The position numbers and the translations under genes were made by a program. From the NCBI GenBank assembly GCA_905183005.1, contig CAJJDO010000028.1, forward strand, positions 310,001 to 374,000: a DNA stretch of 64,000 nucleotides, read 5' to 3'. The stretch's first letter is position 1. Each line of letters begins with the position of its first letter. The stretch is from Paramecium pentaurelia. Lineage: Eukaryota > Ciliophora > Oligohymenophorea > Peniculida > Parameciidae. Below the pieces are notes generated by a model that was not told where the DNA came from, searched no databases, and saw nothing but the letters and a program-made list of their open reading frames with translations. Positions 11,900 to 23,815 of this stretch are shown here, piece after piece.

Positions 11900-11927
11900 T
11901 AAAATAGATGTGTATGATTTAATATGA
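9738..11927 (+). CDS. AP complex beta-adaptin, short form without appendage
   Basis: Large subunit of a clathrin adaptor complex (AP-1/AP-2 beta). After a 28-nt intron at 9828-9855 the protein reads KKKEAIKKVIAYMTVGKDVS, diagnostic of beta-adaptins. VYLYIVNYSRQKPDDA, NPLVRALAIRTFGCLRV and DPYVRKTAVLCV follow, all from the armadillo-like trunk. The trunk ends near 11640. A Gln-rich hinge contains DFDLLNFEEP, which fits the clathrin-box pattern L-hydrophobic-x-hydrophobic-acidic. It ends with 26 consecutive Asn and KIDVYDLI. The usual beta appendage (ear) domain is absent: about 690 aa against about 900 in animals. Absence of the ear is seen directly. The start is the first ATG giving the conserved N-terminus. 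Confidence 0.93.
11823..11900 (+). repeat. AAT trinucleotide run coding poly-Asn
   Basis: Twenty-four uninterrupted AAT codons followed by AAC AAT in the reading frame of the beta-adaptin hinge. A shorter run of TAA codons just upstream (about 11762-11776) codes poly-Gln. Pure codon repetition marks a slippage-prone microsatellite, likely polymorphic between strains. Confidence 0.95.
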
Positions 11928-12243
11928 ATATCAAAAAATATTATATATATAATAATTTATATTTTGTTTATAGAAACAATGTTAATATTTAAATAAACAA
12001 TTCTATAAATCTTAATATCTTATGATAGAATTAACTTCTCATAATAAAGGAATATTGCTATTTTTGAGTTTACTTTAGAGTTTTTATTTTAGACTTAAGA
12101 CTTCCTAAAAAATGGATTCTTCAGAAATTTTTCATTAATTAACGAGTGAATTTAAGTTAATAAGGTATATTTTATTTTGATTGGAAATGATTTTATTATT
12201 ATTTATACTTAAATTTAGAAAACATTAATTTAATTAATTATAT

Positions 12244-13082
12244 ATGTCTTGCCAACGAATCACAGTTACAAAAAGGGGAGTTGAATTATAAGAGTAATTA
12301 AAAGAGGTTTTAAAGAAGAACTAAAAGATTCTGAAATTAGAACAATAACGAGGTATATTAATTTAATAATAATATTTAGATAATTCTGGTGATCTATTAA
12401 AGAGGTAAAATATTGGCAAGGAATAATTTGGAGGATACATAGATCTTATGGAATAGAGAATGAATTCGCCTGGAAAAATTTAAGTGTTTTTGAATCAAAG
12501 ATTTAGCAACCAACCAAAATTTATATAAAAGGAAGTTGAAAAAGTTAGTTAGAAGATTTATAATTATGGGAATTCTTAATTCAGATCACATCATTCATTA
12601 CCATCTTTAGATTTTAGATAAGTCCAACACTTAAAAACTAAATATAATGATGGATTTTGGAATAGTTAGAATCTCTCAATGTCTGGAAATACGTGTAATA
12701 TATTTGCATTTGAGTAGTCTACAAGCCTAAAGACGAGGAAGTCAAAACGAGAAAGGTCAATTACTTAATGTTTTAAGAAGCAAAAATAGAAAGAATGATC
12801 ACAAAATACGATAAATTTAATGAAAAAGCATAATTTATTCCTAGTTTCGAAAAAGGAAAATAAAAAAACTCGAATTTAGCCACTGAATTATTGAAGGCTA
12901 TGGAAAAAAAGGATACTGTAACAAGAGTGGAATCCATTCAAGAAATCAATTAAAAACATGCTTAAAATCTCGATTTAATGGAATACAACAGTTAAAGAAG
13001 AGAAAGATTTCATCAAACTATGACTGAATTGCATAATAAAAAATATAAACGTCATTGGGACAATCTAAGAGTAGGCAAATGA
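12244..13082 (+). CDS. Hypothetical basic coiled-coil protein
   Basis: Unrecognised, about 260 aa. From MSCQRITVTKRGVEL the frame continues over a 27-nt intron near 12354 to a Ser/Gln-rich linker (SHHSLPSLDFRQVQHLKTK). A 23-nt intron near 12694 joins it to a charged helical C-terminus (YKPKDEEVKTRKVNYLMFQE) ending WDNLRVGK. An upstream ATG at 12112 (MDSSEIFHQLTSEFKLIR) could be the true start, but it would need a 54-nt intron, long for this genome, so I chose 12244. The composition fits a cytoskeletal or ciliary scaffold; no domain is visible. Confidence 0.7.
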
Positions 13083-13245
13083 TTGAAACATTAATATTAA
13101 AATTTTAAATATCTTTTTTATAATATTGTCAAGAGAATTAGAAGTAAGCATCTAATATTATATCATAATATAGTATAATATTAAACTTAAAGATAGTATT
13201 ATTCTCATTTTCATAAAATTACAATAATTATTAAAATAAAAATAA

Positions 13246-13990
13246 ATGAACAATTACATGAATTAAAGGAAACTATAAGTTGAATAAAAATCTCCTCGTC
13301 TGTTGATATTTCCTAAATAAAAATAGAATTAAGTTAATAGTAGAGCTGCTATGAACTATTTTACAGAAATGAAAAAAGAACACTAACAAATTAATCAAAA
13401 TAAATAAGTCTTACCTCCAGAATTTTATATATCTTTATTATCATTAGAGCCAAAACAATCTCTATTACATAATCCAAATATTGAATTAATACGAACCTTA
13501 ATTGATAGCTATCTTATTATTATTGAATAACTATAAGGTTAAGATGGATTGATGATTTATTTTAAGGATAAAATTAATAGTTTATTAGAATAACCATAAG
13601 TTAGATAATGTATTTAAAAAAGTGATGATATCTAATTGTAATAAATGTTAGAAAAAAGTTAACAATCATATTGTAAGTAATCAAATGTAGAAGAAATGGA
13701 AGCATATATGAATATGAATAAACCTTAAGTCAGAAACTCTTTAGCTACTTTTTTAACAATGCATGATAGATTAGAGAAGGAATATGATAAGGCATAGTAG
13801 ATCTTATAAGATTATGATGATCATGTTGCTCAATTTGATGAACTTATGCAAAAAGATCTTGATAATCAAAAGAATGCATTAGAAGATAGATTAAAAAAAA
13901 GAAGTAAATTCTATTAAATATATTATAATAGATGATATTAAAAAAAGATATTCTGGTCATGAATAGAGACCAAATCCTAATGATTTTTGA
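13246..13990 (+). CDS. Hypothetical Gln-rich coiled-coil protein
   Basis: Unrecognised, about 238 aa. It starts MNNYMNQRKLQVEQKSPR and passes through PPEFYISLLSLEPKQSLL. The C-terminal half is helical (AQQILQDYDDHVAQFDELMQ). A 28-nt intron near 13904 is required: without it the protein would stop at a TGA inside the intron, with it the end becomes KKRYSGHEQRPNPNDF. Short, AT-rich flanks separate it from the next, convergent gene. Confidence 0.75.
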
Positions 13991-14053
13991 TAAAATTATA
14001 TGTGTAATTTAATTATTATTTATCAATAATAATAAAATTATTAAAATTACAAT

Positions 14054-15725
14054 TCAATCTTAATGAAGGATTATGTGAGCATAATCATTGCTTATGATAT
14101 TTTTTAGATGTAATCTTAATTTTTTAATGTACTTGAATGAGACTCTATAATCAATCTTATCAACATCCACATTATAATACTTATATTACAGCATTACATT
14201 ATAAATTGAATACAATGAGCAATCATAAGTATTCTATTACTATTCAACTTAAATTTATTATAAATTGAGTTAAATAGGGAATATTGAGGCTACAGCAGAT
14301 AATATTTTTTAATCATTTTAGGTTGCATAAGAATTTAGCATAAACAATGATTTATTTTAGTATACAACAACTAAAAAATGTACTTAATCAGCATTCAAAA
14401 TAAATACTATTTTGTTATATTTTTAGTATTCATTAATTATTTATTCATACTTTTATTGTATTTTTAGACTTTTATGATCTTGTAAACTGATTTAACTTGT
14501 AAATAAATCTTATGATTATGCTGTATTAAATAGATATATCTATGCTTTTGAGACATTTTTATAATAATCAGATAGGATACTTAGATAATAGTCAACTAAT
14601 AATTAATTTACCCATTTCTCTTCAGTCAATCCAGAAAAAAAGTGATTATTTATTGAAATATCTTTATGATTAACTAAATACCTAGAAGAAATCATATTTT
14701 CATCAAATTTGTATTCATACTTTTTCACTATTTAATCATTTTTATAATAGAGTTCTTATATTTATGATCCATTTTATTTTTTAGTTATGAATACTCCTTA
14801 TTTCATATTATTCTAATAATATCCTATAGTAATAGTTTAATTAGGATTAGTAGTTACTGATTCACCATGTTTAAGTCCATTCTAAAAATTACCTTCAAAT
14901 TTTTGTTTTTAGATTTTTAAATCTAAAGATCCTTTTCCTGTTGCCATTCCATCTATAAATTTACATTTAAATTAAAAAACTCCTTCACACTCTAATATTG
15001 CTTATCCATCAGGTAAAAATGTTTATTAATTAATTGATCCTGTGTATCTAAATACTGTTTAATCTGATTCACATTAAATTGGATTACAAAATGGAATTCT
15101 GGTAGAAATGTAAATTTTAGTATGATTAAAATTATAAATATCATTGGATATTTTAGGTAATTTAATTCTATTTATAATATATTAATTACAAATCTCCACT
15201 TGGCCTTAATATCAAAGTGTTTCTTGTTAGAATTCTTAAGGCTGTAAATTATTAATCTTTATTTCCTTTTTTTTATTCTTTCTATATAACAATAGCTATA
15301 TTATGATATAATTAATCAACTTCTTTAAAAAAATTGTCAGCTGTTATCTCTTATTAAACATCTAAAATATTCAAATTACTCAAATTCAATAAGATTTCAT
15401 AAAATTCTTTATAAGTCTAATCTGAAATTTAATTTTTATATTTAATTTCTGAAGTTAATGATTCATCTATATAAAATACTTCAACTTCCTATTTTGGGTT
15501 TTTCCATATATAAAAGCTGCTTAAGTTATGTTTAATAATTTATTAAGCATTTTGTTTTAATTGCAACTTATTAAGAAAATGGTTGATGATGCTTCTAAAT
15601 TAAGGTTTTAATTAAGTTCTAAATGTTGTAAACATATCTGCATGTTCTTTATTATTCTATTTTCCAAACAACATATAAGAATTCTCTTTCTTATCTTTAT
15701 AAAATGGAAATAGGTTTGATAGCAT
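14054..15725 (-). CDS. MORN-repeat protein with C-terminal Ulp1-type (C48) protease domain
   Basis: A putative ubiquitin-like-protein protease tethered by MORN repeats. The N-terminal third (MLSNLFPFYKDKKENSYML..) is unassigned. The middle holds at least three MORN-type units: FRYTGSIN, CKFIDGMATGKGSL and FEGNFQNGLKHGESV. The C-terminal domain begins KWVNQLLVDYYLSIL, matching the Ulp1 WLND..I..YL.LL start. It continues with a His strand (VHFLVVVY), a DS-type strand written LNSYA, and QQQNTYDCSLYSIYN, which fits the Gln oxyanion residue and the catalytic Cys of the family. The catalytic Asp position is Asn and the residue after the Cys is Ser instead of Gly. The stop TGA is at 14054-14056. Domain order is directly visible; SUMO or other specificity is unknown. 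Confidence 0.78.
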
Positions 15726-15772
15726 AATTAAAAAATCCTATCTATTTTTTTATATTATTATAATAAACAAAA

Positions 15773-16825
15773 ATGAATTTTCGTTTTTTAATTCTTCTAA
15801 TAACAATAACTTTTGCTTATGATAAAGTTAAAGCTGAATAATAAATTGAGAAAAGTATCACCTTAGAAGATGAGAAGTTAATTTAAGATATTACATTTTC
15901 AGAACCATTTTTAGAGACACCTGTTATTTACATAACTTTAACAAAAATATCAATGGCAAGTTAGAAATATGGTTTTGAAATTGATGTTACAGAAGTGAAT
16001 ACTAAAGGATTCAAATTAATTTATAAGAAATACATTAATGATCCAATAACATTACAAGTTTAATGGTTAGCAATTTTTGATCCTAGAGTTGAAGTAGCTT
16101 ATTATACATCTTTCAAATAATAATTGATTGTTCCAGTCTATGAAGATAATTTTGCATATTCAATTATAGGGGTTTAAGGAAGTTCTAGTTAAGTTGGAAT
16201 TTAAGTTTAAAAAATTGTTAATGGAAATGCTTATTTGTAAATTACAAATTCTGTCAAGATGATAAAATTATGTATTATATCAGGTTCAAAGCATGCTTTG
16301 TATCCTAAGTTTATTCCATTTTCTGTATAAAATAATCATCCATGGGTTAAAGAATAGAAAGGAAAAGCATTTATTAGTTTTTCATATGATCTTAATGTCG
16401 ATAAACCAATCTTGATTGGTGGTATAACTGAATTTCTATTCAAGAGTTAATCAATTAAGATACAATTATAAAACATAAAATATGATGATAAAGTATTAGC
16501 AGAGATTGGAACTTGTAATTTAATTAACTGATATCTAGGGAACGATGCATAATTAGTGTAAGCCTAAGTTTCGATTTTGGCTTATATCATAGATGAAGAT
16601 TTGATAATATCAGATAAGAATTGTGTTGAGTTGTTTGAATAGTGTTACTTTTAGGGTAAAACAATTAAAATTTGTAAAGAAGGGGATGCATAAAATCTGG
16701 GAACAGAATTTAAATTTAAAAGCTTTATTGTTCCTAGATATAAATAATTTGAACTTATAAACAATAAAGATGTTCAATAATTAATGGGAATAGAATCATG
16801 TGTTGATGAAATTATATTAAAATGA
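15773..16825 (+). CDS. Secreted H-type lectin / crystallin-like protein
   Basis: An extracellular or vesicular carbohydrate-binding candidate. A signal peptide (MNFRFLILLITITFA) leads to an H-type lectin domain: ITFSEPFLETPVIYITLTKI and TKGFKLIYKKY..QVQWLAIFDP carry the family hallmarks. A second, similar beta-rich part follows. The C-terminal domain (VELFEQCYFQGKTIKICKEG ending CVDEIILK) looks like a beta/gamma-crystallin-type module seen in many ciliate secreted proteins. A 24-nt intron at 16515-16538 contains an in-frame TGA (16529-16531): splicing joins IGT to WNDAQ and links the domains, while retention would truncate the protein. It converges with the pICln-like gene, 5 bp between the stop codons. 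Confidence 0.8.
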
Positions 16826-16830
16826 AAAAA

Positions 16831-17629
16831 TCAATTTTATTCTTAATTATTCTTTTTATTAACAAATTAATTATCTTCTTCTTCTTCATCATCATCATCT
16901 ACATCTTCATAATCTTCATCATTATCTTCTATTTCTTAATCTTCTTATTATTATTATTTCTTAACAATAATATTTCCATCTTAATCAATATTATCAGCTG
17001 TTATCATTTCATCCATAAATTCATCACCTTCATCTTCCATCTCTACATTTGCTGTTGCTAATTCTGTAAAAATATCATTTATTTTATTTTATGTTTCTTT
17101 TGATTATTTACTAAGATCAAAATATATCTAACTTTAAATATATAGTTACCTAATATTCACCTTTCCCTAAATTAACTATTTCAGCTGGATTTTATTATTA
17201 AATTAATTCAATTAAAGCTTCTTATTCTTCCTCTAATTCCATTTCTTCTTCCTCTTGAGACCCTAAAAAACACATAAACTAATCCCCTTATTAGCCATGA
17301 GAGACTAATGTTTCATAATTAAACATAAATGATTTTCCATTCATATTAGAAACTAAAGATGTATTTTCTTGTGTTTTTTCAATTTATATATCTTTTTACT
17401 ATTATTCATTTGTTTATGATTCATTATTTTATGGTAAACTGTACCAACATAATCTCTCATTAGTAATAAGTAGATTTCCAGATATTGGACTAAATTCGAT
17501 TTCCTTACCATTTTAACCAATCAGCTTCACGTTAACATTTTCAAATAAGTGAAATTGATCCTCTGATAGCATAGCCTAAAATGGATACTATATATCATTC
17601 TGAACTTCTTGATTATTATTTTAATCCAT
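16831..17629 (-). CDS. pICln-like acidic protein
   Basis: Candidate orthologue of pICln (CLNS1A), the PH-fold chaperone that loads Sm proteins in snRNP assembly. It starts MDQNNNQEVQNDIQYPFQ. The first half has FSPISGNLLITNERLCWYS, matching the GTLYIAESRLSW strand of pICln. It then has an acidic insert (EEEEMELEEEQ), a conserved-looking helix (NDIFTELATANVEMEDEGDE) and a highly acidic tail (DYEDVDDDDEEEEDN). A 22-nt intron near 17120 keeps the frame. Length about 255 aa fits the family. The TGA stop is at 16831-16833. The assignment rests on the PH-strand signature and acidic layout, so moderate confidence. Confidence 0.55.
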
Positions 17630-17862
17630 TAATTACCAATATATATAAATTATTTTTAATAATTTTTTATTGTATATATTAAGAAAGTAGGTTCTACTTT
17701 TAGATTGATTATTCTTGTAAATCTAAATCTTCATATATTTTAATTTTATTCAAACCATCCAAAATAGATGAAAAATATTTACTATATATAGTAAGAAATT
17801 ATTAATAACATGTTTAATTCTAAAGGTCCTTAAATGAATTTCAACTTATTAAATATCAATAC

Positions 17863-17936
17863 GCCCGGATAGCTCAGCTTGGTAGAGCGAGAGACTCTTA
17901 ATCTCTAGGTCCAGGGATCGAGACCCTGTTCGGGCG
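17863..17936 (+). tRNA. tRNA-Lys (anticodon CUU)
   Basis: A 74-nt cloverleaf: acceptor GCCCGGA pairing with TTCGGGC plus discriminator G, D arm GCTC..GAGC, anticodon stem AGAGA/TCTCT with loop CTCTTAA (anticodon CTT), T stem CAGGG/CCCTG. No intron and no encoded CCA. The T loop reads ATCGAGA, with A instead of the usual T at position 54. A poly-T stretch right after the gene serves as RNA polymerase III terminator. Confidence 0.97.
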
Positions 17937-17939
17937 TAA

Positions 17940-17946
17940 ATTTTTT
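17940..17946 (+). terminator. Pol III poly-T terminator of tRNA-Lys
   Basis: A run of seven T residues starting a few bases after the tRNA acceptor stem, the standard RNA polymerase III stop signal. Confidence 0.8.
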
Positions 17947-18190
17947 TATTTAAAATCAATTAAATGCCTTAAATTTATTTTATATAACTTTTATTATTAA
18001 TCATGAATTTAAGTATGAACATCATTTTCATCAAGATTAGGTTAATGAAAATTTCGATTTTTCATATATAAGTCTACAAATTTAAAAGTCATTTTATTTT
18101 AAAGAATTTCCCTTTATAATTTAATATAATTACAATAAAGAATTGATTTAAGTTAAATATTATTATAAATATATATATATATTAATTATA

Positions 18191-21100
18191 TCATTTTTGA
18201 AATTCACTCTATCCAATCATTGAATCATCGTTTTGTCCTTATTGGTTTCCATAAAAATAAAATTTACTATTTTGAAAAGATTACTATGTCAAAGGAGCAG
18301 TCTTTTCATAATTAGTTATATCAGCTAAATTATTCTTTTTTAAGACTGATATGTTGGCAGAAGATGTAGAAGTATTATTAGAATGAGTTGGACTTAATTT
18401 TTATAATCCGATAGCTTAAATCATATGAATATTAAATACTTGATATATTATTTATTGGATTTCTGTATGTATTGCCAGTCTTAATATTATTAGTAGTCAT
18501 ATTATGTGCAGCAACACTACGTCTAGTAGCTCTTTATTCATTTTTTAATTTTTCATTTTCTCTTAATAATTATTCTTTTTTGTCTCCTAATTTTTCTAAT
18601 TAATCTGATAATTCATTTTTGATATTATTTAAATGATCTCTATCTAAATTCCATTTGGCTCTCTCTTTTTCAAATTCAAATATAAGAGTAGACCTTTTAC
18701 TTTCAACTTCTTTATATTTGGTTTCTAATTCTACTAATTTAGCTTTTAAATTTTCCCTTTCTTATTCTAACATTTTTTAATATTCAAAGATTTTATAATC
18801 TCTATCTTACTTAATATTTTCTATTTCTTATTATAATCTCTTTTCATTATCTAACATTTCAGCAAACTTTTTTTCTGATAATAATTGATTACCAATTTTT
18901 CCATGTTAATCAATTAAAATTTTATCTTTATGTGTTTTAACTTCTTTCTATAATCTTCTAATTTTATCTTCATAATCTTAAACTATTCTTTAATGAGTTT
19001 GATTAGCTTCTTCAATTTATGATTAATATTTTCTTTCAACACTTAATAACAATTCATTTAAATTATTTTCTTATTCATCTTTTTCATTTGATCTAGCCCT
19101 TTATAAATGCATTAAAGTCATCTCAAATTTTTTTAATGCATCCATCAAATCTTATTTTGCCTATTCTTTTTGTTATTCTAAAAATTAAAATTTACCTTCC
19201 CACAAAGCTTTATCTCTTTCATAACTAGTATGAATTTCACTTTTCTCTTATTCCAATTAAAGATTAAATTATTTATATTTTTCTAACTCTTATTGTAATG
19301 ATTTCTTCTCTAAAGCTATTTATTCTCTTAAAGCAGCCTATTATTAAGCAACACTAGCAGATTCATCCTTTATTTTTGATTCTAATTCATTCTTTCTTGA
19401 TTCTAAATGTCCAAGTTTTTCAGTTAAAATTGCTTTTTCTCTTTCTAAAGTTGAAGCTTATTTATTATATTGATATTCACTTTCTTTCAATTATTTCTTA
19501 ATCTTATCATATTTAGTTTCAATTGCTGTTTTTTCTTCTTATGCTCTTTCTAATTTTTATTCTAATTCAACAGAATATTCATTCTTTTATTATTTAATCT
19601 TCTCATCAAACCTTGATTATTAAGTATCTATTTATTTTTATAAATCTTCTATCTTCTTCTATAAAAATTCATTTTATTATTAAGTTAATGCTGTTTCTCT
19701 ACCATATTCAATCTTTTTCTCTAAAAATTCATCATTCATTTTTTAAAGTCTTGATTTAGTTTCTTCAAATCTATCTATCAATTCTTTCTTTTCTTCTTAC
19801 CATTCTTTTCTTGTTTATTCAAATTATTATTCTTTCCTTGTTTTCTCATTTTCCAAAAGATCCTTTTTTTATTATAATGCCATATGTTCCTTTTGTAGAT
19901 TATTTAATTAACTAGATAGAACATCTATTTTAGAAATTAAACTTTTTCTTTCTGTAGTAAATGAGTTCATTTATTATTCTAATGTTGCATTGTTATTATT
20001 TTATAAGGATATAAGTTACTCTTTAATTTCTTTAATATGTTTTTCAAAAATTTCAATAGTTTATTATTTTAAAGCTATCTCATGATCATATTATTAAATT
20101 GTATTAGTATATTGTTATACTTAATCTCTTAAATCATCCTTTAGAGTTTCAATTTCCTCTTCATAATTTTATTCAGTTTCTCTGAGTTTATGATAGAATT
20201 CTTCTTAAGCAGCTTAAAATTTCTTATCGCTTTTTTCTTTTTCTTCACAAATTCTTCTTTCTAATCTTTCTCTTTCAATTTCATAAAAATTTTTCAATTA
20301 TGTCAAAGATTCCTCTGCTTTTGCTTGAGCTTAATTAACTTCTCTAGCTGTTTTTGTATCTGCTTCATCCATAGCTTATTCCAATGATTTAATCTTCTTC
20401 TAATATCTTAACTCTTATTCTTTTAATATTGATAATTTCTATCCATCTAAAGTCTTATTTTATTCAAGTAATTTATTCCTTTATTCTTCTGTTGTTTAAA
20501 GTTATTCTTTAAGATTTTCAATTTCTTTAATTAGATCTCCAGTTTCAAATTTAACCTTTAATTCCAATTCACTATTTCTCTCATTTAATTAATCTACTTA
20601 TTATTATAATCTCTTCTTAACACTTTCATATTCATTTTCTATATTTTTAAGATCTTTTTTATGTTATTCTCTTAAATCATTCATTTTTGCTGCATCAATT
20701 TTATAAGTTGATTCATTACTTGAATTCTCAAAAGCTTTCATAATTGCATCATGTGATTTTTTATTTTCTTCTATTTATTTTTTGTATTCATCCAATTAAA
20801 CTTCCATAAATTCCATCTTCTATTACATCAAAGCTTTATCTTTTTCACTATGACTTTTTGTTTATTTCAATTAATCATCCTTAGTTTTTATAAGATCTTC
20901 TAATCCTTGTACTTTTTCTAATAATTCATTAACTTAATTATTAGCATCATTCTTTAACATTTATTGCATTTATTCCTCATTTCTTCTATATTCTCTGAGT
21001 TCTCTTGTCAATCCTTAAATTTATTCATTCAATTCAAAATTTTACTTAGTTAAACTTCTTTCTTTATGTTCAAACTTTTTGAAATCATTTTCAAAATTAG

Positions 21101-23176
21101 ATTCCTTCTCAATTAATTCATTCTCCATCTCATTCAATTTCTCCTATAAATCACTGAGTTTCTATTATAATTATCTAACCATTTAATCAGATTTAGTTTA
21201 TTAATCCTTTGATTATAAACTATGCTCTTTTCTAAGATTTTTAATTTCATTTTAATATTCTAGTTCTTTTGTATTCATTTCATTAACTAATTTTTCAAAG
21301 AATGTTATTTTTTATTCCAATAAAGCCCTTTCTTTTTCAAACTCAGAATTTCCAAAAAGAGTATTTCTTTCCATATCTTTATTGAATTCTTCTGCTTTTA
21401 TAACTTATCCCTTTAATTCTTAAATTTATCTAGTTAATTCAATTTTTTCATTTTCAGATTCTAATTTTAAATCTCTTTCTACTTATTCCTTTTATATTTT
21501 AAGTTCTTCTAAATTATCCCTGGCAACTTATTCTCTTAGTTCTAAATCACTTTTTTCACTTTCTACTTATGCCAATTTCATTAACAGATTATTTTTATCT
21601 TTTAAACTATCCTATCTTACTTCTTTCAATTCCTATTCTAATTTTTTCTAAGTTTCTTAAGCAACATTTTTCATCATATCTGTCTCTTAATTATATTATC
21701 TAATAAATAAATTTGATCCTTCTATTAAGGCTCTTTATAGAAACTCTAAAATTATTTAATTTCTAGTTCCCACTCTAGGTCCATTTTCAATAAAAAAGTT
21801 ATAAAACATTTTAATATCTTTTTCATACTCTCCAAAAGATTTATATTCCCCTAATTTAAGTTTTCTATCAATAGGTTAGAATTCTTATTAAATAAATTAT
21901 GAACACATTCTTGAACCTTCTCTATCATTTTCCTATTTTACTGCAGCAAATCTTTATTTAATTCTTCTTGATAATTCTATTTTGTATTCATCAGCATCAC
22001 CTACACATTTCTTTTTGAATAAGGCAAATGCCTATTCTTTAAGACTTCTATTAAATGCTTTCAAATCCTCATTAGAAATTGGAAATCTATTATGAAGATT
22101 TTCCTTTAGAATTTATTCATAAGTATCAAATGCTTCAGCAACAGCTTTTTAACATTCATTCTTGCAAATATAGGTCCAAGCTGATTCAATAGCAGGTACA
22201 GCTCCATTATTAATTGCTGTAACATAAGAACGAATTAAATCACAATACATTTGACCAGAAAGAGTCTTTCCATTCAACATTTTTGGTCTGATTCTATTGA
22301 GTATTTTTTTTCTTAGATTTATAACCTATTCAAAGAATTCAGGTCTTAACTTATCGAAATCCAAGTTCTCTAGATTTTGAAGACTGCTTTCTTCAGTCAA
22401 AGGCCTTACTAATGTAATACAATCTCTATCTTTAAAGAATGCTGTCAATAATTTTCTAATCTTATTTTTTTAATCTATTCCATCAGAAGATCCTTTTTAG
22501 ACTAATAGTGCATTTTCTAAATAATCTTTAGATGTAATTTATTCCCTATTCTTATCTACTAATTGAAGAGTAAAGTCTCTTACAACCCAATAAAATTGTG
22601 GAAAATATTATGACAAATCTTCAAGATCTTGAAGAGATTAACCACTAAAAATCTTAAATAATCATTTACCTCTTTAATTATATATTTTTAGTTAGATTAA
22701 CTACAAGACTAAGGTTTTAGAGTGCATTTTCATCAATACTACCAACAGAATTGTAGATAAAACATGATGTCAATAAAATAGTTAAAGAGAAGATTCTTAT
22801 GTCATGTGTAGAATCTTCATCTGGAGCACCCAACCCTTCACTATCTACAACTAAGATTGAACAGCTTTCTCCATCACTTGTTTAACCTAGTAAAGGTTTG
22901 CCCCACATCCAAAGTCCCTTTGTACAAGGTAATACTGTTGGACCAACTCCAAAACCATCTGATCTGTTTAGAAGCATTCTATTGAGGAGGTATGATTTTC
23001 CAGTTCTATACATACCTGCCACTCCTACAATTCCTATAGGTGATGGAATATTTTTTATTATTTCTATCGCATCAGGGTTTACTTGATAAGCTGTTATGAT
23101 TTAGCAAATATTTACTTTGAGTTTCTTATTAGTAAAAAATAAGAGGCATAGCTTCTTCTTTGAACGATTTCTTCAT
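18191..23176 (-). CDS. Guanylate-binding-protein GTPase with very long coiled coil
   Basis: A dynamin-superfamily GTPase of the GBP/atlastin group. After MKKSFKEEAMPLIFY and a 25-nt intron near 23110, the G domain has G1 GMYRTGKSYLLNRML, a G2-type TVLPCTKGLWMWG (Thr and the GBP-type TKG.W.W), G3 VVDSEGLG and the GBP-specific G4-like VVRDF. A helical middle domain follows (NLRKKILNRIRPKMLNGKTL, NGAVPAIESAWTYICKNEC). From about base 21700 down to 18700 the gene codes more than 900 residues of charged, heptad-rich coiled coil. A short non-coiled tail follows a final intron and ends GQSEFQK. About 1,600 aa in total, far longer than vertebrate GBPs (about 590). No C-terminal CaaX box is present, so membrane attachment by prenylation is unlikely. 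Confidence 0.92.
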
Positions 23177-23815
23177 TTTATGTAAAATTTGAATTTAAAA
23201 TTAATGAAATGTATAAATAAATAATTAACTGCTATTTAGCATAATCATTTAAAGTTATTTATCAATATATAATTCTTAGGTTCTATTAACATTACACATA
23301 ATTTAATAATCAATTAAATTTGTTTATCCTTAAAAAATTTTAATTTTGAAATCTTATAGCAATTGTTCATCAAATAAATTTATAAATTTTTAAAATTAAA
23401 TTTAATATCTTATTCAACATGATAAGATAATGAAATCAAATTAACTTGACAAACATAATTTAGAAATTAATTTAAAAATATACATTTATTAAATCTATAC
23501 ATAAAATTAACTTTATAGTATCATTAAATTTAATAATAAACCATTAAAAAATGTACAATCCATATTATTAATTAAGAATATTGATATAATAATGGAGAGA
23601 AGATCAATTATAATTGCAGCATTTAGTTTAATTTCTTATTGAAAATTTAATAATCAAATCCTCATTATTTTATAACTAAGAGACTTGATTTCTATAAAAT
23701 TTAAGCTTGCTGTACCCATCCTCAAAAAATTGTATATTTTATAATTATACAAATATTAGATTATGAAATATCCTCTATAATCTATAAGTTGTCTTTTTCA
23801 ACTTTATTCAGTATT
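23177..23815. other. Gap upstream of GBP gene, possible missed 5' exons
   Basis: AT-rich region between the GBP start (minus) and the next plus-strand ATG. A TGA-free plus-strand frame runs from about 23592 straight into the next gene (reading KRLDFYKIQACCTHPQKIVY and hydrophobic residues), but it lacks its own ATG. The downstream gene may therefore begin here, in an exon I cannot place. No RNA gene or repeat seen. Confidence 0.35.

Noticed and set aside
16822..17061. Hydrophobic plus-strand frame rich in Ile and Phe, resembling a membrane protein
   Set aside because: It is the antisense of the acidic Glu/Asp tail of the pICln-like gene; the reverse of GAA/GAT codons gives Ile/Phe/Ser.
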